A stretch of DNA of 64,000 bases from Antitrichia curtipendula (Eukaryota; Streptophyta; Bryopsida; Hypnales; Leucodontaceae). The translations under genes were made by a program, and so were the position numbers. Under the pieces are notes generated by a model that worked only from the letters and a program-made list of their open reading frames with translations, ran no database searches and was not told the origin of the DNA. The first letter of the stretch is position 1; the number at the start of each line of letters is the position of its first letter. The stretch lies in the NCBI GenBank assembly GCA_951230915.1, contig OX579634.1:55751570-55815569 (forward strand). The letters are read 5' to 3'. This document shows positions 1-11,892 of this stretch, one piece after another.

Positions 1-2167
1 TCTTCACAATGATCTCCGATGTCTGCATCATAATGAGGTGGGCTTCGAAGCGGTTCATCATCGAAATTGCGGATGCCGTGGTCATCTTCATCATCCATGA
101 GGGAATCAACTTCTTCACCGGATTCACCACCCTCGTCTTCCGATGAAGACAAGGCCGAATCCTCCGACTCGAGGTTCTCATTGTACCACTTCTTCTCGTC
201 ATTTTGCTTTGATGTACCGAGGACTTTGGAATTGGTATACACATATACCAAATCCTGTGCTCTTTGTGGTTTCAACTTGTTCCGATATTTGTTGTGAACA
301 AAAGAATAGCTACTCCAATTTCGTTCAGATGAAGACGATGATACTGGTTGGGCCAAAATCCTTTTGGCAATTGGAGCAATGAGCTTCCCGCACGCGCCCT
401 CAAAATTCCACCAAGCATGCGCCAACAATTGTTGTTCACCCGGATCCAACATGTTGTGGAACGGAGGTTCCCTATGGCGGAAGGCTACAATTCCTTCACC
501 ACCTTCGCATACTCTGAAGGTGTACATATTTGCATCAAAACGCACTTGCATGCAGCCATGGCATCGGTGTCGTCGGCTAGTTCTTTGTCTTCAAGAAGGT
601 AGGGATTCAAAAGTGCTCCTGCATAATGTAAATCGGTCTTCACCATATCACGTCGTTTATAGAACGCCTTCACCAACGGGATGGCTTTGTCCAAAGCCAA
701 ACAAAAAGGCTCTTTGTCTAAAGCGAAGACGTGCTTCTCTAGTTTCCTCATAATATGTAACACCTTGCCCATGCATGGTGTCTTCGCATCCACATCACGA
801 AGAGCATTGACAATTGGAGCTGTCACATCTTCAAAATTTTGACAACGATGCCAAAAATGCCCACTTAGAATGGTCTTCTTCACCCGTTCGGATTCTAAAC
901 AAGTTTTGGATTTTCGCGAGTGCTTTCTAGCATATTCCTCCCATTGCGGGTCCGTCACAGTTTGTTGCAATTGTGCTTTCACCTTGAGCATACGTGCAAC
1001 CATGTTGTAATTCGAGGCAAATCTTGTTTCCGCCGCCAACAACAAGTTGTACTGCGTCGAATATTTCCGAAGTATCGCAAGCGGCATGTGCCTCTTCTTG
1101 AAGAATTTGACTATCTTTCGGGAATCTTTCACGACGTCATCAATCCATTGTTCGTTTGCCCAATCTTTTAGCAACAAATTCAAGGCATGCACCACGCAAC
1201 CTTGGAAAAAAATGTGGGGATAGGTAGTAGATACCAAACTCCATGCTGCTAAATTTACAGCCGCATTATCTGTACTCACCTGCACTACGTTTGCAGGGCC
1301 TACTTGTTCTATAAAACTCTCTAATATAGAAGCCATATATGGAGCATCTTTTGTTTTCCCAGTTGTATCCACCTATCCTAGGAATTGCTCATCCGCGGAT
1401 GACACAAGCATGGCATTTATCAATGGCCGATTCGAAACCGAGGTCCACCCATCAATAGACAATGTGGCTCCAAACTTCCTGATACTGGTTTCTGTCCGCT
1501 TACGGAGATTGACCTCTAAATCTACCTTAGCTTGGTCAAGCAATTTATGACGTAGATCATGGTATGATGGTGGGCTATAAGGTTGGTGAAACTCCGCCGT
1601 TTTCTTCACTGCTTCTTTGAAGGCTGGATTTCGTGCTACAGCAAATGGTATGTTTGCCGCATAAAAGAAATTGGCCCACATTGCATTCAAAATGCGTTTA
1701 TTTGCTTCGTCGAATCCCTCTACTACCCTACTCTGTCTTTGAGGCCTACTGCTTGATGTCCGCTGAGTTCCACGTCCACCTGATGCTTGTATACTTGGAT
1801 TTCCTTGAGAAGGACCACCAACATATTCCTCTGGTGCCGTGCATGAGTCTTCTTCGGTAGAGTTCACAGTGTCTCTAGCATTTGACATAGCACAAACAAC
1901 CATAGGCATAGGTGTGTCGTTGCCATCCACATTGTGTGGAGTACTTCTTTGTGGAATCACTCCATTGCAAAGAACAAATAGACCTCGAACTTCAGATGTC
2001 ATTTGAGTACAAAGGCTGATTTCTTTGTCACGACTTTCCGATGTGCCTGCATATCTCAAAGGACTAAACATACGGACCGGCTTCTTGGCAAATACCAATT
2101 TGCAAGCCTTGCATTGTACTTTTCTATTTGATAGGGTTTCGTACCAAGAAGACCAATCCTTGGTCAT
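1..2167 (-). pseudogene. hAT-family transposase, broken, runs off left edge
   Basis: The ATG at 2167 opens a frame whose first residues form a BED-finger-like block (DWSSWY followed by CKAC), followed by a hAT catalytic core. Visible acidic positions are D in SIDGW and D in STDNAA, followed by the CVVHALNLLLKDW block. The C-terminal dimerisation region (WWNF, LIAPIAKRIL, then SSSERNWS with the likely catalytic E) lies at about 316-416, but in a different frame from the main body. The reading frame is broken by an in-frame TAG at 1373-1375 and a frameshift near 470-485. It aligns by eye with the second transposase at 15.65-18.72 kb through most of its length (for example HMPLAI, TDLHYAGALLNP, TNSK). 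It would cut and join the element's ends, but this copy cannot make a full protein. An acidic tail continues to the window edge. The family call is secure; completeness cannot be judged. Confidence 0.85.
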
Positions 2168-2463
2168 GGTGTCTGTTTTAGGCTCTGTGTATTGAAACCC
2201 TAAATTCAAAACGTAATGATAACAATTGGATAAAATCGTTCAAATGTTTATGCACAAAGCCTTGGAAAACAAGGCCCCCCTTTCCACTGAACTATGCATT
2301 ACCAAGCAGGGGACACAAAAAATTGCAGCGCCTAGCCCTTGGAAATCTTAACATTCAGTTTCTTAAGAGTGTTTGCAAATGTCAATTTCAGGACTCTTAT
2401 AGTCTTCATTTGTATGTGACCATTGAATATGGAAAAAAAAAAAAATCCTCCCACAACGGTCAT

Positions 2464-2851
2464 GTGGACGGCGGACGGCCAGTTGGGCCGTCGGAACAGC
2501 GGACAGCAAACGGCGGACGCGAATCTGGTCTATCCGAACAGTGGACGGGAATCTGGTCCTTCCGAACAGCGGACGGCGGACTGAAGCCGTCGAATCAACG
2601 GGTGGGCGGACGGGAATCTGGGCCATCAGATCAACGGATGGACGGTCGGTGGACAGGAATCTGGACCGTCGATTCAACGGACGGGCGGATGGCGGACGGC
2701 GGACGGGAATCTGGACCGTCGATTCAACGGACGGGCGGATGGCGGATGGCGGACGGCGGACGGGAATCTGGACCGTCGATTCAACGGACGGGCGGATGGC
2801 GGATGGCGGACGGGCTGACCTAAAACCTGTCGGGCGGACAGGCGGTTCTTA
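2464..2851. repeat. GGACGG-rich tandem array, inner
   Basis: This is a GC-rich block in AT-rich surroundings built from GGACGGGAATCTGG and CGGACGGGCGGATGGC phrases. Clear repeat starts lie at 2651, 2701 and 2758, giving spacings of 50 and 57 bases. It separates the transposase pseudogene from the RING gene and matches in character the arrays at 6.9, 14.9, 22.1, 25.1 and 30.5 kb. Open frames across it are by-products of the repeat. Confidence 0.85.
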
Positions 2852-3345
2852 CAATTTCGGTAAGATGTTTGAAGTGTGCAGACAGGCGGACAAGTGGATT
2901 ACGCGAATAGAAATGTATGTGCAAATGAAAATGGGTGATTTGAAGGCATGGGATTATAGAAGATAACGTAACAATAACTTGAAATGATTTTGTACCAATG
3001 TACAATAGGTATGATCTTCTGCAATAGGTATGCAAAAGAAACATATTTGACAAATAAAAAAGGCAAAATTTACCATTATGAAAAAACAAATCCAAACATA
3101 TTTGTATTGCATAAATATTTATACATTAATTAAAAGCAACTCATGACATACCATGAGTATTGTGCATTACTAATATTGAATCCTCATGAGATTCAAATAA
3201 GTACAAAACAAATTTCATTGGTTAACTCCCTAATACAAACACTATTTTGTATCATCGCTATCGTTTGCGGAAATATGAGAGGCACCCTCTTGTTCCTTAA
3301 GTCTTCGACTTGCTCTACGAGTTTGAGGACCACCCGACCCGGAGG
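2852..3345. other. AT-rich spacer downstream of RING gene
   Basis: Non-coding, AT-rich stretch between the array and the stop codon of the minus-strand RING gene. I see no gene in it; it would hold that gene's 3' untranslated region. Confidence 0.5.
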
Positions 3346-6300
3346 CTATGCCCCTTTTGATCGTACTTCCATGTCCACGACGATGAATTGTCGTTTGGTT
3401 TCTAGAGAGTAGTCATCTTCGTCTTCCATCTTCCGTTTATTTTTCCATGTGGGAGACAAATCTACTTCCTGTGTCTTTAACGTTCTCAAAGCCGAATAAA
3501 TCTTTTCTATCATAGCATTTACCGCTTTGTCATCATCTCGAGGGGTCAACGAGATCGCTTGCCCTGTGCCATGTAGAAAAGTCCTCCACGTCGTTATAAT
3601 GTCGGTGATCCTCTTATCAAATGCACTTGCCACCTCCACGAGTGCATGTTCTATGCTTGATAGCCCATCTACATTAAAAGCAGCACGAACTTGCGCAGCT
3701 TCTTCCAATTTTGATAAGAATAGGGCCCTCCTTATTAAGCTGTGATTGTATGCTCTGTACTGCTCATTGAACTCTTGGGATGGTTGCACTTCTATCCAGA
3801 CGCCATCTTCTCCTTTCCGCACTTCTTTTTCAGGAAATCGGAAGAACTTTTGATGTGAGATGCTCCAGTGTCCCCCCATGCTACGACAAAACAATTCTCG
3901 AGCCTCCAAGTCTTCAATACCCCTGGCCCGCAACTCCACCTCTCTATTGCGTGTCATCCAGTCAAAGTCATCCAATTCGTCATTGTAGTTCTCACAAACA
4001 TCATGCATGAGTTTTTGCGCATTCCAAATTAGGGGTCGCCCCCAATGAATGTAATTTTGGAATAGAAATGGCTTTTGGTCAAGTGGAAGGGTCCATCGAT
4101 TGTGTTCGTGGCTAGGGGGCATGCTCTCCTCGTGCCCAACCATTTCGTAAAACCTAGGGCTCAAAGGAGACTGACACTCGGGACAAACCGAATGAACAAG
4201 GGATGATTTCATCATGCACGTGATATGGTAAGTGTGGCGACATTGGCCCATGATTAAGGCGCCCTTGGGACCAAAATGATTTAGACAAAGGTTGCATTTA
4301 CCCTCCAATAGTTCCGTATTTGAACTTTCACCATGCACTACTATCTTGTCCGCCTCTTTGATGTGTGCTGAATGCGTGTTGTAAGGGGCCCAACCTTCTT
4401 CTACTTCCAAGGTCCAATTCATGGACTTTGACGCAATCTTCTGCGCGTCATTCAATCGCTCAAACATTGCCGACATGTCCCCCCAATATGTGACGTCAAT
4501 TGAACCCCAATGATGTACTTCAAACATCCTTCTAATAGATAAGAGGTCAGAAGAAATGGCATCGCATTGCTCGTTCGACTTCATGGCTAATTTGAGAAGC
4601 CCCTTCATTGCTCGGGTTACTACAGATGGTTTGTCTTGTAGTTTTTGAACCCACGTCAACCAACGAGTGTCGGAACTGCTCTTTGGGAAGCATTTATCTA
4701 GCTCCATTATTTGCATCATTTTCTGATATTTTGCCTCCAAATAGACGTTTTGTTGAGTTACCAACTCTAGTTCATGCTTCACCTCTTCAAACTCGTGGCC
4801 TTCCGTTTGCATGGACGCGTCTTGGAATGTGGGAGGAGGATTATCCATGGCGGTTTCGGATATTACTTCCTTTTGGTTGTTTTCCTCAACCGCTTCTATA
4901 CGCACGGCTCCGCCGGTCTTTGGAAGAATATATCCTCCATCCTTCAAATTATTTTGCTTGAGCGCTACAATTTTGTACTCCAATTTCTCGATCAATTCCC
5001 TTTGAGCAACTAGAGTGTCATATCAGCAATCCAGTGCGTTCGTAGATCTTTCATAATTAGCGGACACTCCTTTAAATGAAGCAAGCAATTGCTTGTGGTC
5101 TTCTTTCAATTTCTCGTGCTCTATCTTCAAGGCCTTGTATTTCTCATTCTCTTCAGCGAAGATGAGCAGCTTGCGATTATTTTCGACCCGCTCCTCCAAT
5201 AATGGTTTCATAGATGTGACGAAATTCCAAAACGACAAGGCACCTTCCACCAACTCGAGCCCGGATTTGGTGAATATCTGAGCAACTTCCATAAGTTTGG
5301 GGGCAATGCTAGCTACAAATTGAGCTGTAATCGACAATCTTTTTGAGGTGATCACAAAATTGGGCCATTCATCATTGTATTCGGCGAAGGGATTACTTGG
5401 TCCGGCCTCGTTTGCGGTTTCAGTTAAGCCCGCCTTGTTTGCGGAGTTACTAGGACCGGCCTCATTTGTCTCGATTACTTGCTTTGGTTGAAGAGAGATG
5501 TCTTGTTGATGTGCCCTAAACAAATAAGAAGCTTCCAACAAGCTTTCTAATTCACTCGCCATTGGCAAACGACAAAGATCCTCCAATTGTGCGTCATTTT
5601 GAGTTGACAAATGCGGATAGCTCTTATCCAATGGGTTGTTATCAATGGACACATTTTGCGCCATGCCATCGAGTTGCTTTCCATTTTTTGGCAACATTTG
5701 CCCTTCAACTCTTGGGCTCGATACGGGGCCCAACATAGGGCTTGATACGGGGCCCAATACGGGGCTCGATACGGGGCCCAATAGGGTGCTTAGTACGGGG
5801 CTCGATACGGGGCCCAATACGGGACTCAATACGAGGCTCGGTGTGGTTGGCAAGTCTTGATTGCAAGGTACTTGTGTCATAAAATTCGTAGCATCGCTCG
5901 CTATGATATTATCAATTGATGCAATGGCCCTTGCCATTTGTTCGGGACGAACCTCTTCCCGATGTTTTTGTGGTGCAGACGGGGTCACCGGTTCCTCCTT
6001 CACGGGCCGCATGCTTGAAGCACCACTTTGTTCACCCACGGATGTAAAATTGTGAGTGCATATCCAATCCGCCCGAGGAGTTGAAAACACCTCTCCGTCA
6101 ATACCTTCCACCGTGGCATTTGACATTGTAGTTGGAATCTTCGTAGAATCCAAATGTACTCCAATATTTCCCCCCTCCATGATCTCTTTTTTAACCTGCA
6201 TTAAAGCATGTTTTTGTAGCTTCTGTGATTTTGGTGCCTCACTTGGACTTGCCTTTGGATCATTCAAATCGGGAATATCTTTTTGCCCTTTTGTAAGCAA

Positions 6301-6753
6301 AAGCGGAGCTATAGTTGTCATTGGATATGTGCTCCAGTCCACCTTCCGAGCCAATATGAGCTTAGCATACACCATAGAGGCCACGCTGTAGTTTATGAGA
6401 CCCTTACTCATTGATTTGTCCCCAAAGAAGGCCCGCCAAACCTCAAGTGATCGATGGACAAAATGTCCATCCTTGCAATTCAATGGCCTGCAACAGAAAC
6501 CTCGTGTGTGAATAATGTGGAACTCACGAGGCCACAACTTGTCGATGTGATACATTTTCACATATCTTTTGCAGATTTTGGAGGTCCAATAAGTTTCTTC
6601 CTCCTTCTCCCATTCGCTCTCCGCATTGATATTTGGATCATCTAAAATGTCCCAGTGAAGCTCGTGGGTAGTCCCCTTTGATTTTGTCTTTGCGCTCTTG
6701 CCACTTCTTGAAGTCATCGCTACAGAACCCTTGCTCGTACCTTCCGTTGTCAT
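3346..6753 (-). pseudogene. Large coiled-coil / RING-H2 protein carried in hAT DNA (copy 1)
   Basis: A single frame of 1,136 codons from the ATG at 6753 is broken once, by TGA at 5023-5025. Order: a basic Ser/Lys-rich N-terminus; a conserved block of about 80 residues running from KRYVKMYHIDKLWP to RKVDWSTY; a low-complexity stretch of PVLGPVSS repeats (about 5720-5850); a coiled coil around the stop codon; then a RING finger at about 4174-4296 with spacing C-X2-C-X14-C-X-H-X2-H-X2-C-X10-C-X2-C. A C-terminal region follows with MGGHW and a basic KNKRKMED patch. RING fingers of this type usually bind E2 enzymes in ubiquitin transfer; that role is inferred. Both the N-terminal block and the GGHW region recur in the gene at 26.0-28.3 kb. 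It lies between two GGACGG arrays on the transposase strand, which suggests it moves with the element. Readthrough, recoding or an intron over the stop cannot be excluded. Confidence 0.75.
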
Positions 6754-6932
6754 GGCTGACGACAAGTAATATCAAAAAATAATTGACCTCACTCTCCACC
6801 CGTATAGGAGCAATCAGCACAATGAAGCAACGGTTGTAACGTCCGACACGGGTTCCACCTCTAAATGGAGAAAAGAAGTGAGGAAAAATGGAAGGGCCGT
6901 CTGCCTTTATACCCGTCCGCCACCAAACCTAA

Positions 6933-7330
6933 AGTAGGTCCGGCTGTGGACGCCCTCCCAAACCTCCCGAAGCGGACTAGGTCGTCCAATTGATCGGACG
7001 AACCTAATGTCCGCTCGATCGGACGGTCTGGCCGTCCGCTGGATCGAGCGGCCGAATCGTCCGCTGGTTTAAACGGGCGGTCTGACCGTCCGATCGAGCG
7101 GACGGACTGACTGTCCGCTGGATCGAGCGGCTGGATCGTCAGATCAATCGGACGATCTGACCGTCCACTTGATCGGACGGCCGGATCGTCCGAGTCGAAC
7201 CGCTCGTCCGCCCCGACCGCCATCCGCCCATCCCGTGGTCTGCGTTTGTCGGACGGTGGCCACTACGTCCGCTGCGTCCGCAAAAGCGTCCGCGGACGTC
7301 CGGACATCCGATTTTTGGACGTAATTTGCC
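6933..7330. repeat. GGACGG/CCGTCC-rich array, subterminal
   Basis: GC-rich block of short CCGATCGGACG, GGACGGTC and GATCGAGCGG phrases just inside the proposed element end at 7357. The units are less regular than in the 30.5-kb array. The position next to a terminus fits subterminal transposase-binding repeats, as known for hAT and CACTA elements; binding itself is inference. Confidence 0.75.
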
Positions 7331-7346
7331 CCCGGACATTCCAATT

Positions 7347-7357
7347 CGTCAACCCTG
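7347..7357 (-). mobile_element. Proposed terminus of the left-hand hAT element
   Basis: Read inward on the minus strand the end is CAGGGTTGAC, close to the two ends of the 16.3-kb element (CAGGATTGTC and CAGGGATGTC). The next eight bases (7358-7365, ATGAGGTA) would be the target duplication, but the partner end lies outside the window, so this is a motif call only. Confidence 0.4.
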
Positions 7358-7359
7358 AT

Positions 7360-7419
7360 GAGGTAGTACCCCCCAAATCCCCTCTCGGCACCGAGAGCAG
7401 TTTTGGATGCCACTACCTC
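7360..7419. repeat. Foldback hairpin 1
   Basis: An inverted repeat opens with GAGGTAGT and closes with ACTACCTC. It has an inner stem CCCTCTCGG / CCGAGAG around a two-base loop centred at 7389.5. It is a diverged relative of the hairpin 138 bases downstream, including the TTGC that follows each one. Confidence 0.7.
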
Positions 7420-7455
7420 TTGCGGAATTTTTAAAAAGGATTCTCTTAAAAGTTA

Positions 7456-7599
7456 GAATTCCTAAAATGCTAGACTTAAACTTAAGAAAATGTGTCTGAG
7501 GTAGTGGCTTCCAAACCCCCTCTCGGTATCGAGAGGGGTTTTTGAGGGTACCACCTCTTGCATAGTTTTTTAATTTTAATTGTAGCATTTTAGAAATTC
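7456..7599. repeat. Long foldback hairpin 2, MITE- or miRNA-precursor-like
   Basis: A symmetric inverted repeat is centred on the GTAT loop at 7526-7529. Inner arms (7498-7525 and 7530-7557) pair at about 22 of 28 positions. The next 25 bases on each side pair at roughly 16 of 25. The outer 17-base arms (GAATTCCTAAAATGCTA at 7456-7472 and its complement at 7583-7599) pair at 16 of 17. No protein is encoded. It could be a small foldback transposon or a source of small RNA. Confidence 0.65.
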
Positions 7600-7739
7600 A
7601 TTTGTTACCTCAGCGCTTGTCATTGTTTGAAGTCTTTGTGGACATTAGAGGTCTAATTATGGACTCCTTCAGTGGTTGTAAAGTTTTTCTTGTCCTTCAT
7701 TGATTCAATTTTCATTTTTTTTGAACTGATTCTTAATCA

Positions 7740-9091
7740 TTTCCTGTGGCCAGGTACTTCAAGGCCGAGTGGTACGTAAAGAAAGTTATTGCCAAGGTGG
7801 ATTTGCCACTTTTCTTCACGACTTGGTTGGACAAATCATCCCCGGATTGCATGTTCTCGACCTGGCAGCTAAGGAACTAGACGACTCCACATCTCCAAGC
7901 TTGTTCGTGGTACCTCGAGTGCAACATCGGTTCCACTGCACCAGAAGGAAGGCACTATTCAGGACACTAAAAGAGACAACAGAGTTGGAGCCTGAGTTTG
8001 ATGAGTTTTCTGGACTCGATCCGGAAGCCCGAGCCAAAGCCATCACGAGAAGGGATGCAGCTAACAAGAAAAAGGTGGAAAGATTGGAGGAGGCAAAAAA
8101 GAGGACCGAAGTGGCCAAGATGAAGAGGTTGGCCTCGAAGGCTAAGAAGGAACAAGAGATGGCCAAAAAGAAGGACATGAAGAGAAAGGCAGAAACGCCG
8201 ATGCATGAGCCGAAAAGAAGCGCTGCAGACATGAAGGACACATCGTCCGGATTCTCACTCACATAGGAGTGTTTGGTGCATGGACTCACACCAACAGTGC
8301 AAAACTTGCCCCCTGTGCCTGATATTGATGAGTAACTTCTGTAACAAAGAAGACATCAACATGAATGGAAACATTCTGTGGCGAGGGCCCCGAGAAAAGG
8401 CCCGACAGTTCATGCAGATGCTTGTGGAGGGGCTATCTCAACCAGGGATGTGGTCGTCGAATGCACAGCAGCAACATGTACACTTTGTTCTACACTTCAT
8501 TAATTCTCCGAAACTGACAGAAATTGAATTGTGTTCCTTAAAAGAATGTGTCTCATGTATGTTCTTGGTACTTCCAGGTTCAAGCATTCAAGCCTGCCGT
8601 GCCACACGACATCATGTCTTATCATTGGAGGAAGACAAGGAAATCTTTGACGTTGTTATTTCTCTTGTGATGCGCAAGGGAGTGGTTTGATTGGTTTCTC
8701 GACCACCAGTAGTACGCTTTGCTCCAATCACTATAGATCTGGACGAGGAGGTGGTGGTGCCCGAGCGTGTGGTGAAGACCGCCCAATTCAGTAAGTAGAT
8801 CTGTATTACTTCTATTCTATTTGGACCTTACGTACAGCTCCTTTATTCTGATCTATTTGTTTGTTCACTGGTTTTTGTAGGCATGCCCAAGAAGTGAAGA
8901 ACTTCAGTCATGTTCCATTTTTTTGGAAATCCGGTTTTTTCCCAAGTCCCCTTAAACCCTTTCAGTTTCAATTGCCCGTATATGCTGAGGCGATTTCTAG
9001 GGACTTCTTTGCAATTGACCCGAAGCCATCTTCTCGGGCTCATTTAGTGGATCCTTGTGTTTTAGAGTTCATAGAGGATTGTGCTAATTAG
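7740..9091 (+). pseudogene. Decayed multi-exon gene with methyltransferase-like segment
   Basis: Several open blocks look like exons of one gene. 7769-8266 encodes a Lys/Glu-rich helical stretch (LDPEARAKAITRRDAANKK and beyond). 8365-8475 encodes WRGPREKARQFMQMLVEGL, and in a shifted frame DVVVECTAAT. After a plausible acceptor (CTTCCAG at about 8578) comes GSSIQACRATRHHVLSLEED. Joined conceptually, the last two resemble the glycine-rich SAM-binding motif and following acidic strand of N4/N6-type DNA methyltransferases. The frame meets TGA at 8688-8690 and continues into a block rich in Asp, Glu and Val. A further exon-like block lies at 8881-9091 after a TTTTTGTAG acceptor. I do not recognise the full gene. 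The methyltransferase reading rests on one motif, and a PPY/PPW catalytic motif is not seen. Confidence 0.35.
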
Positions 9092-9650
9092 TCAGATTCA
9101 GATACATCGACTAATGAGGGTAGTACGACCTTAGACTAGTCTACTTGATGTATTGTCGGATGTTTTCTCATTTCCTTTATTGTGTATATGGTCTACTATT
9201 TTCGGCACTATCCTATTTGCATTTCCTAATTTGGGTTCTTTTTATGCTTTCAAGCAGAGTCATTTAGCATTGTTGAACACTGTTTTTGTTCAGTTGCTTA
9301 CATATTCCACGGTCATAGGACATCCAGGGTCTCTGATTACAGGCCTCTACCAATTCTTGGCACCCTTCCCTTTAATACCACCCCGTCCTGGTGTGGAATC
9401 AATATTTTTAAATTCAGTGTGCAAGCATAGTAACCTAAATCCCAATCAGTTGAGAATTTCCATAATAAGAGGTATAATAGTGTTTACTATTTTGTGGCTG
9501 CTAAATTCCACCCTTTCCATCCTCCACGGTCATAGGATTCACTACTTTCATGGTCATAAGTCAGATACTACCGAAATACCAAAGTTATCATATGTGCAAT
9601 GAAATGCAAATTCTTTCATCTTCTTCCCAATTTATTTTTTCCTAGTTTGT
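9092..9650. other. Non-coding stretch, no gene recognised
   Basis: Pyrimidine- and T-rich DNA with an open frame at 9153-9602 of biased, non-domain composition. I see no motif or splice context that supports a gene. Confidence 0.4.
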
Positions 9651-9654
9651 TTTT

Positions 9655-9870
9655 TCTTCCATTTTTCCACCCATTTTTCATCCACATTTTCCATCCATTT
9701 TTTCCATCCTCTTCTTCCATCTCCTCTTTCCATCCCCTATTTTCATCCATCATCCACTTCCATCCATTATATACCTTAATATAGTTTTTTCATCCAATTT
9801 GAAACAAATTTGCATTCATTTTCATATGATTTTTTTCCAATTTCATCCAAAATTTCATTAACTTTCATCC
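9655..9870. repeat. CATCC/CATTTT-rich simple-sequence region
   Basis: Degenerate repetition of TTCCATCC, TTTCATCC and CATTTTCC on the plus strand, with no fixed period. Encoded peptides are Phe/His/Pro low-complexity and not credible proteins. Confidence 0.7.
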
Positions 9871-10230
9871 GACTTCTGGGGAAGATGCATGGCTGAGTGG
9901 ACCAAAACCGGCACTTGGTGACTCAACGAAAGTCCCTGGAAAGTCCATCCGCGATGGCCAAGTTGGCTGCCACGACGGAGCACGCTGCCCTGCAAAGGCG
10001 GGAGAAAGAATTTGAATATGATGCGCCCATAGTTGTGGGTCGTTGGATCTCAGCGGGGGGGTCAATCTACGGCCCGAATGCCCGATGCCCGAGCGGCGGC
10101 AGTCCCTGGCCGGGAGGTCTTGCTTGCGGAGTGTTGCACTGGTTTGGCACTTGAGTGCTTTGCGAGGACAGATTGCTTTGCGTAGGACTGATTGCTTTGC
10201 ATGGACAGATTGTGTCAACGTAGAGAGACC
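9871..10230. other. GC-balanced segment, unassigned
   Basis: Open on both strands for about 250-350 bases, with no recognised motif. It lies just upstream of the third RING-family gene and may hold its promoter or leader, or an unrelated insertion; the sequence does not decide. Confidence 0.3.
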
Positions 10231-11892
10231 ATGGCTTCAAATCTTAGGGTGAGTAATACGAGTAGTCTTGAGGGCGGTGAGGAGAGGTGTTTCCTGAAGC
10301 CTGTGAAGGCTGAAGGTGGCGAAGAGAGGTCCTCGTTTGTTGATCCCATTTTAGCGGCACAAGTAGACCTCATCTTCAATAGAGTAACGCCGCCAACTCA
10401 GGGTTAGTTTCAAAAATCGTATGGCTTTAGCAATGAAGGTCCTAACCCGAAAAAGCTTAAGATAGGGGTGCACCTCGAGGAGCAGGATGTAGAAGCATTG
10501 TTCAGCCCTTGCATCAACAGAAGTGGCTACAGATATGATCGACTTGAGAATGAGTGGTTGATTCGGGAGAGTGAGGAGAAATACATGATTTGTCATCAGC
10601 GAAATGTGCTCCCGAACAACAGGCTGATCAACAAGGCTGAGGCGCGCGGCATTACTTACGAGAAGGTGAAGGCGAAGAAGGTCAATTGGTGTGCTTTTGC
10701 TGAGTGGACGTGTCGCAACGAGATCAGGAGGAAGGATAACAAGGACGAGGCACAAGACGTGGTCCCATCACCAAAACAAGGGATTCCACGAGACGGGTCC
10801 GAAGGAGATTGCTTCCCAGTCTCCGGCCGTAAGAGACTAGTTGGCGATTTTGGAGACCTAACGGCAACAATGCCTGAAAGCAGCAATCGGCGGCTTACCA
10901 CGGACTTCCAAGAGAATAACTTCATCGTGGAGTGGCAAGATTTCATTTCTGGCTTGGAGAGGAGCTTGCTAGCATCGGAGGAAGTGGTCCATAATCTGGA
11001 GCGGAAGAAGGACGAAGCGGCGATGGAGAAAGTTCGAGTTGTGAGCCAGGTTGACTTCGGAGCTATGATGGTGAATACAACCGAAGGTCACCTCAGGGAG
11101 CTACAGGATTTAGTGGAGAGTAAGGAGAAATGTATAGCCGAATTATCCTCGTGCGCCCCGTTTGAAGGCAGTAAATTGTGTGCAAAGTCTGCCTCCTTGG
11201 AAGAATTGCAGAACAAGGTCGTTTTGCAGAAGAAGGTCATTGAATCTCTGAAGATGACCAAGATGAGTGGTTTAGGGCTTAGTGACCACACATCGATCCT
11301 TCTTGAGTATGACAGGGCAGTAGAAGCATGCGCGACTGCCGTGAGAAGCTTGAGTGTTTGGAAAACTCAGAAGCTAGCGCTCTAGGGACAGCTACGGCAA
11401 ATGCAATTAGGGTTCCAACGCCCCGGATTTTTTCCAGCTCCTTTACCTTTTGTGACGTTGAATTCAGACGGAGGAGTAGTGTCAACCACCACAGTTGAGG
11501 TTCATGAGTGTCCTTTTTGTTTGCGTGGTTTTGATCCAGCTTGGGACTGCAAGAATGCAAGTTGTAAGCATGGCTATCATTCGTGGTGCGCCTGGACACA
11601 CTTCAGTAGTTCGTCACGTTGTTGCCTAGAGAGTTGCGGTATGGAGATGCACAAAGCCTGGTGGGCACTGGCTGGAATTCCAAATGCACAGAAAACCACG
11701 GATTTGGAGGGACCAGTATGGGAGGATGGTGAAGACCAGCGGAATGACGTCCAAGGCAAAGGTAGTTTATACTTCATAGTTCGTAGTAAATGTCTTGTTT
11801 GTCCCTATGTTCATAGTGATAGTTCTCGAAGTACCAATAAAATGTCAATTAGAATACTCCATTGTGTTCTACAAGATTGTAAGATTCAGTGA
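10231..11892 (+). pseudogene. Coiled-coil / RING-like protein (copy 3, diverged)
   Basis: The ATG at 10231 has a good context (GACCATGGC). One frame runs to 11892, broken by TAG at 10405-10407 and TAG at 11383-11385. A block with LINKAEA and KKVNWCAFAEW parallels the VDW block of the other two RING genes (LINYSVA and RKVDWSTY in copy 1). A Lys/Glu-rich coiled coil follows (about 10930-11380). The C-terminus carries zinc ligands CPFC, C-K-H, H-S-W-C and C at about 11509-11637. The first seven have exactly the spacing of the other copies (X2, X14, X, X2, X2, X10) while the eighth is displaced. No GGACGG arrays flank it, so it may be an older insertion or a relative outside the elements. The ubiquitin-ligase role is inferred only. 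Confidence 0.6.

Noticed and set aside
2299..2330. CAGGGGACAC as a possible inner hAT terminus left of the 2.5-kb array
   Set aside because: The eight bases before it do not match those after 7357 (ATGAGGTA), and the transposase just to its left appears to belong to the same element.
9865..10218. 117-residue minus-strand frame
   Set aside because: Biased composition, overlaps frames on the other strand, and has no motif or promoter context.
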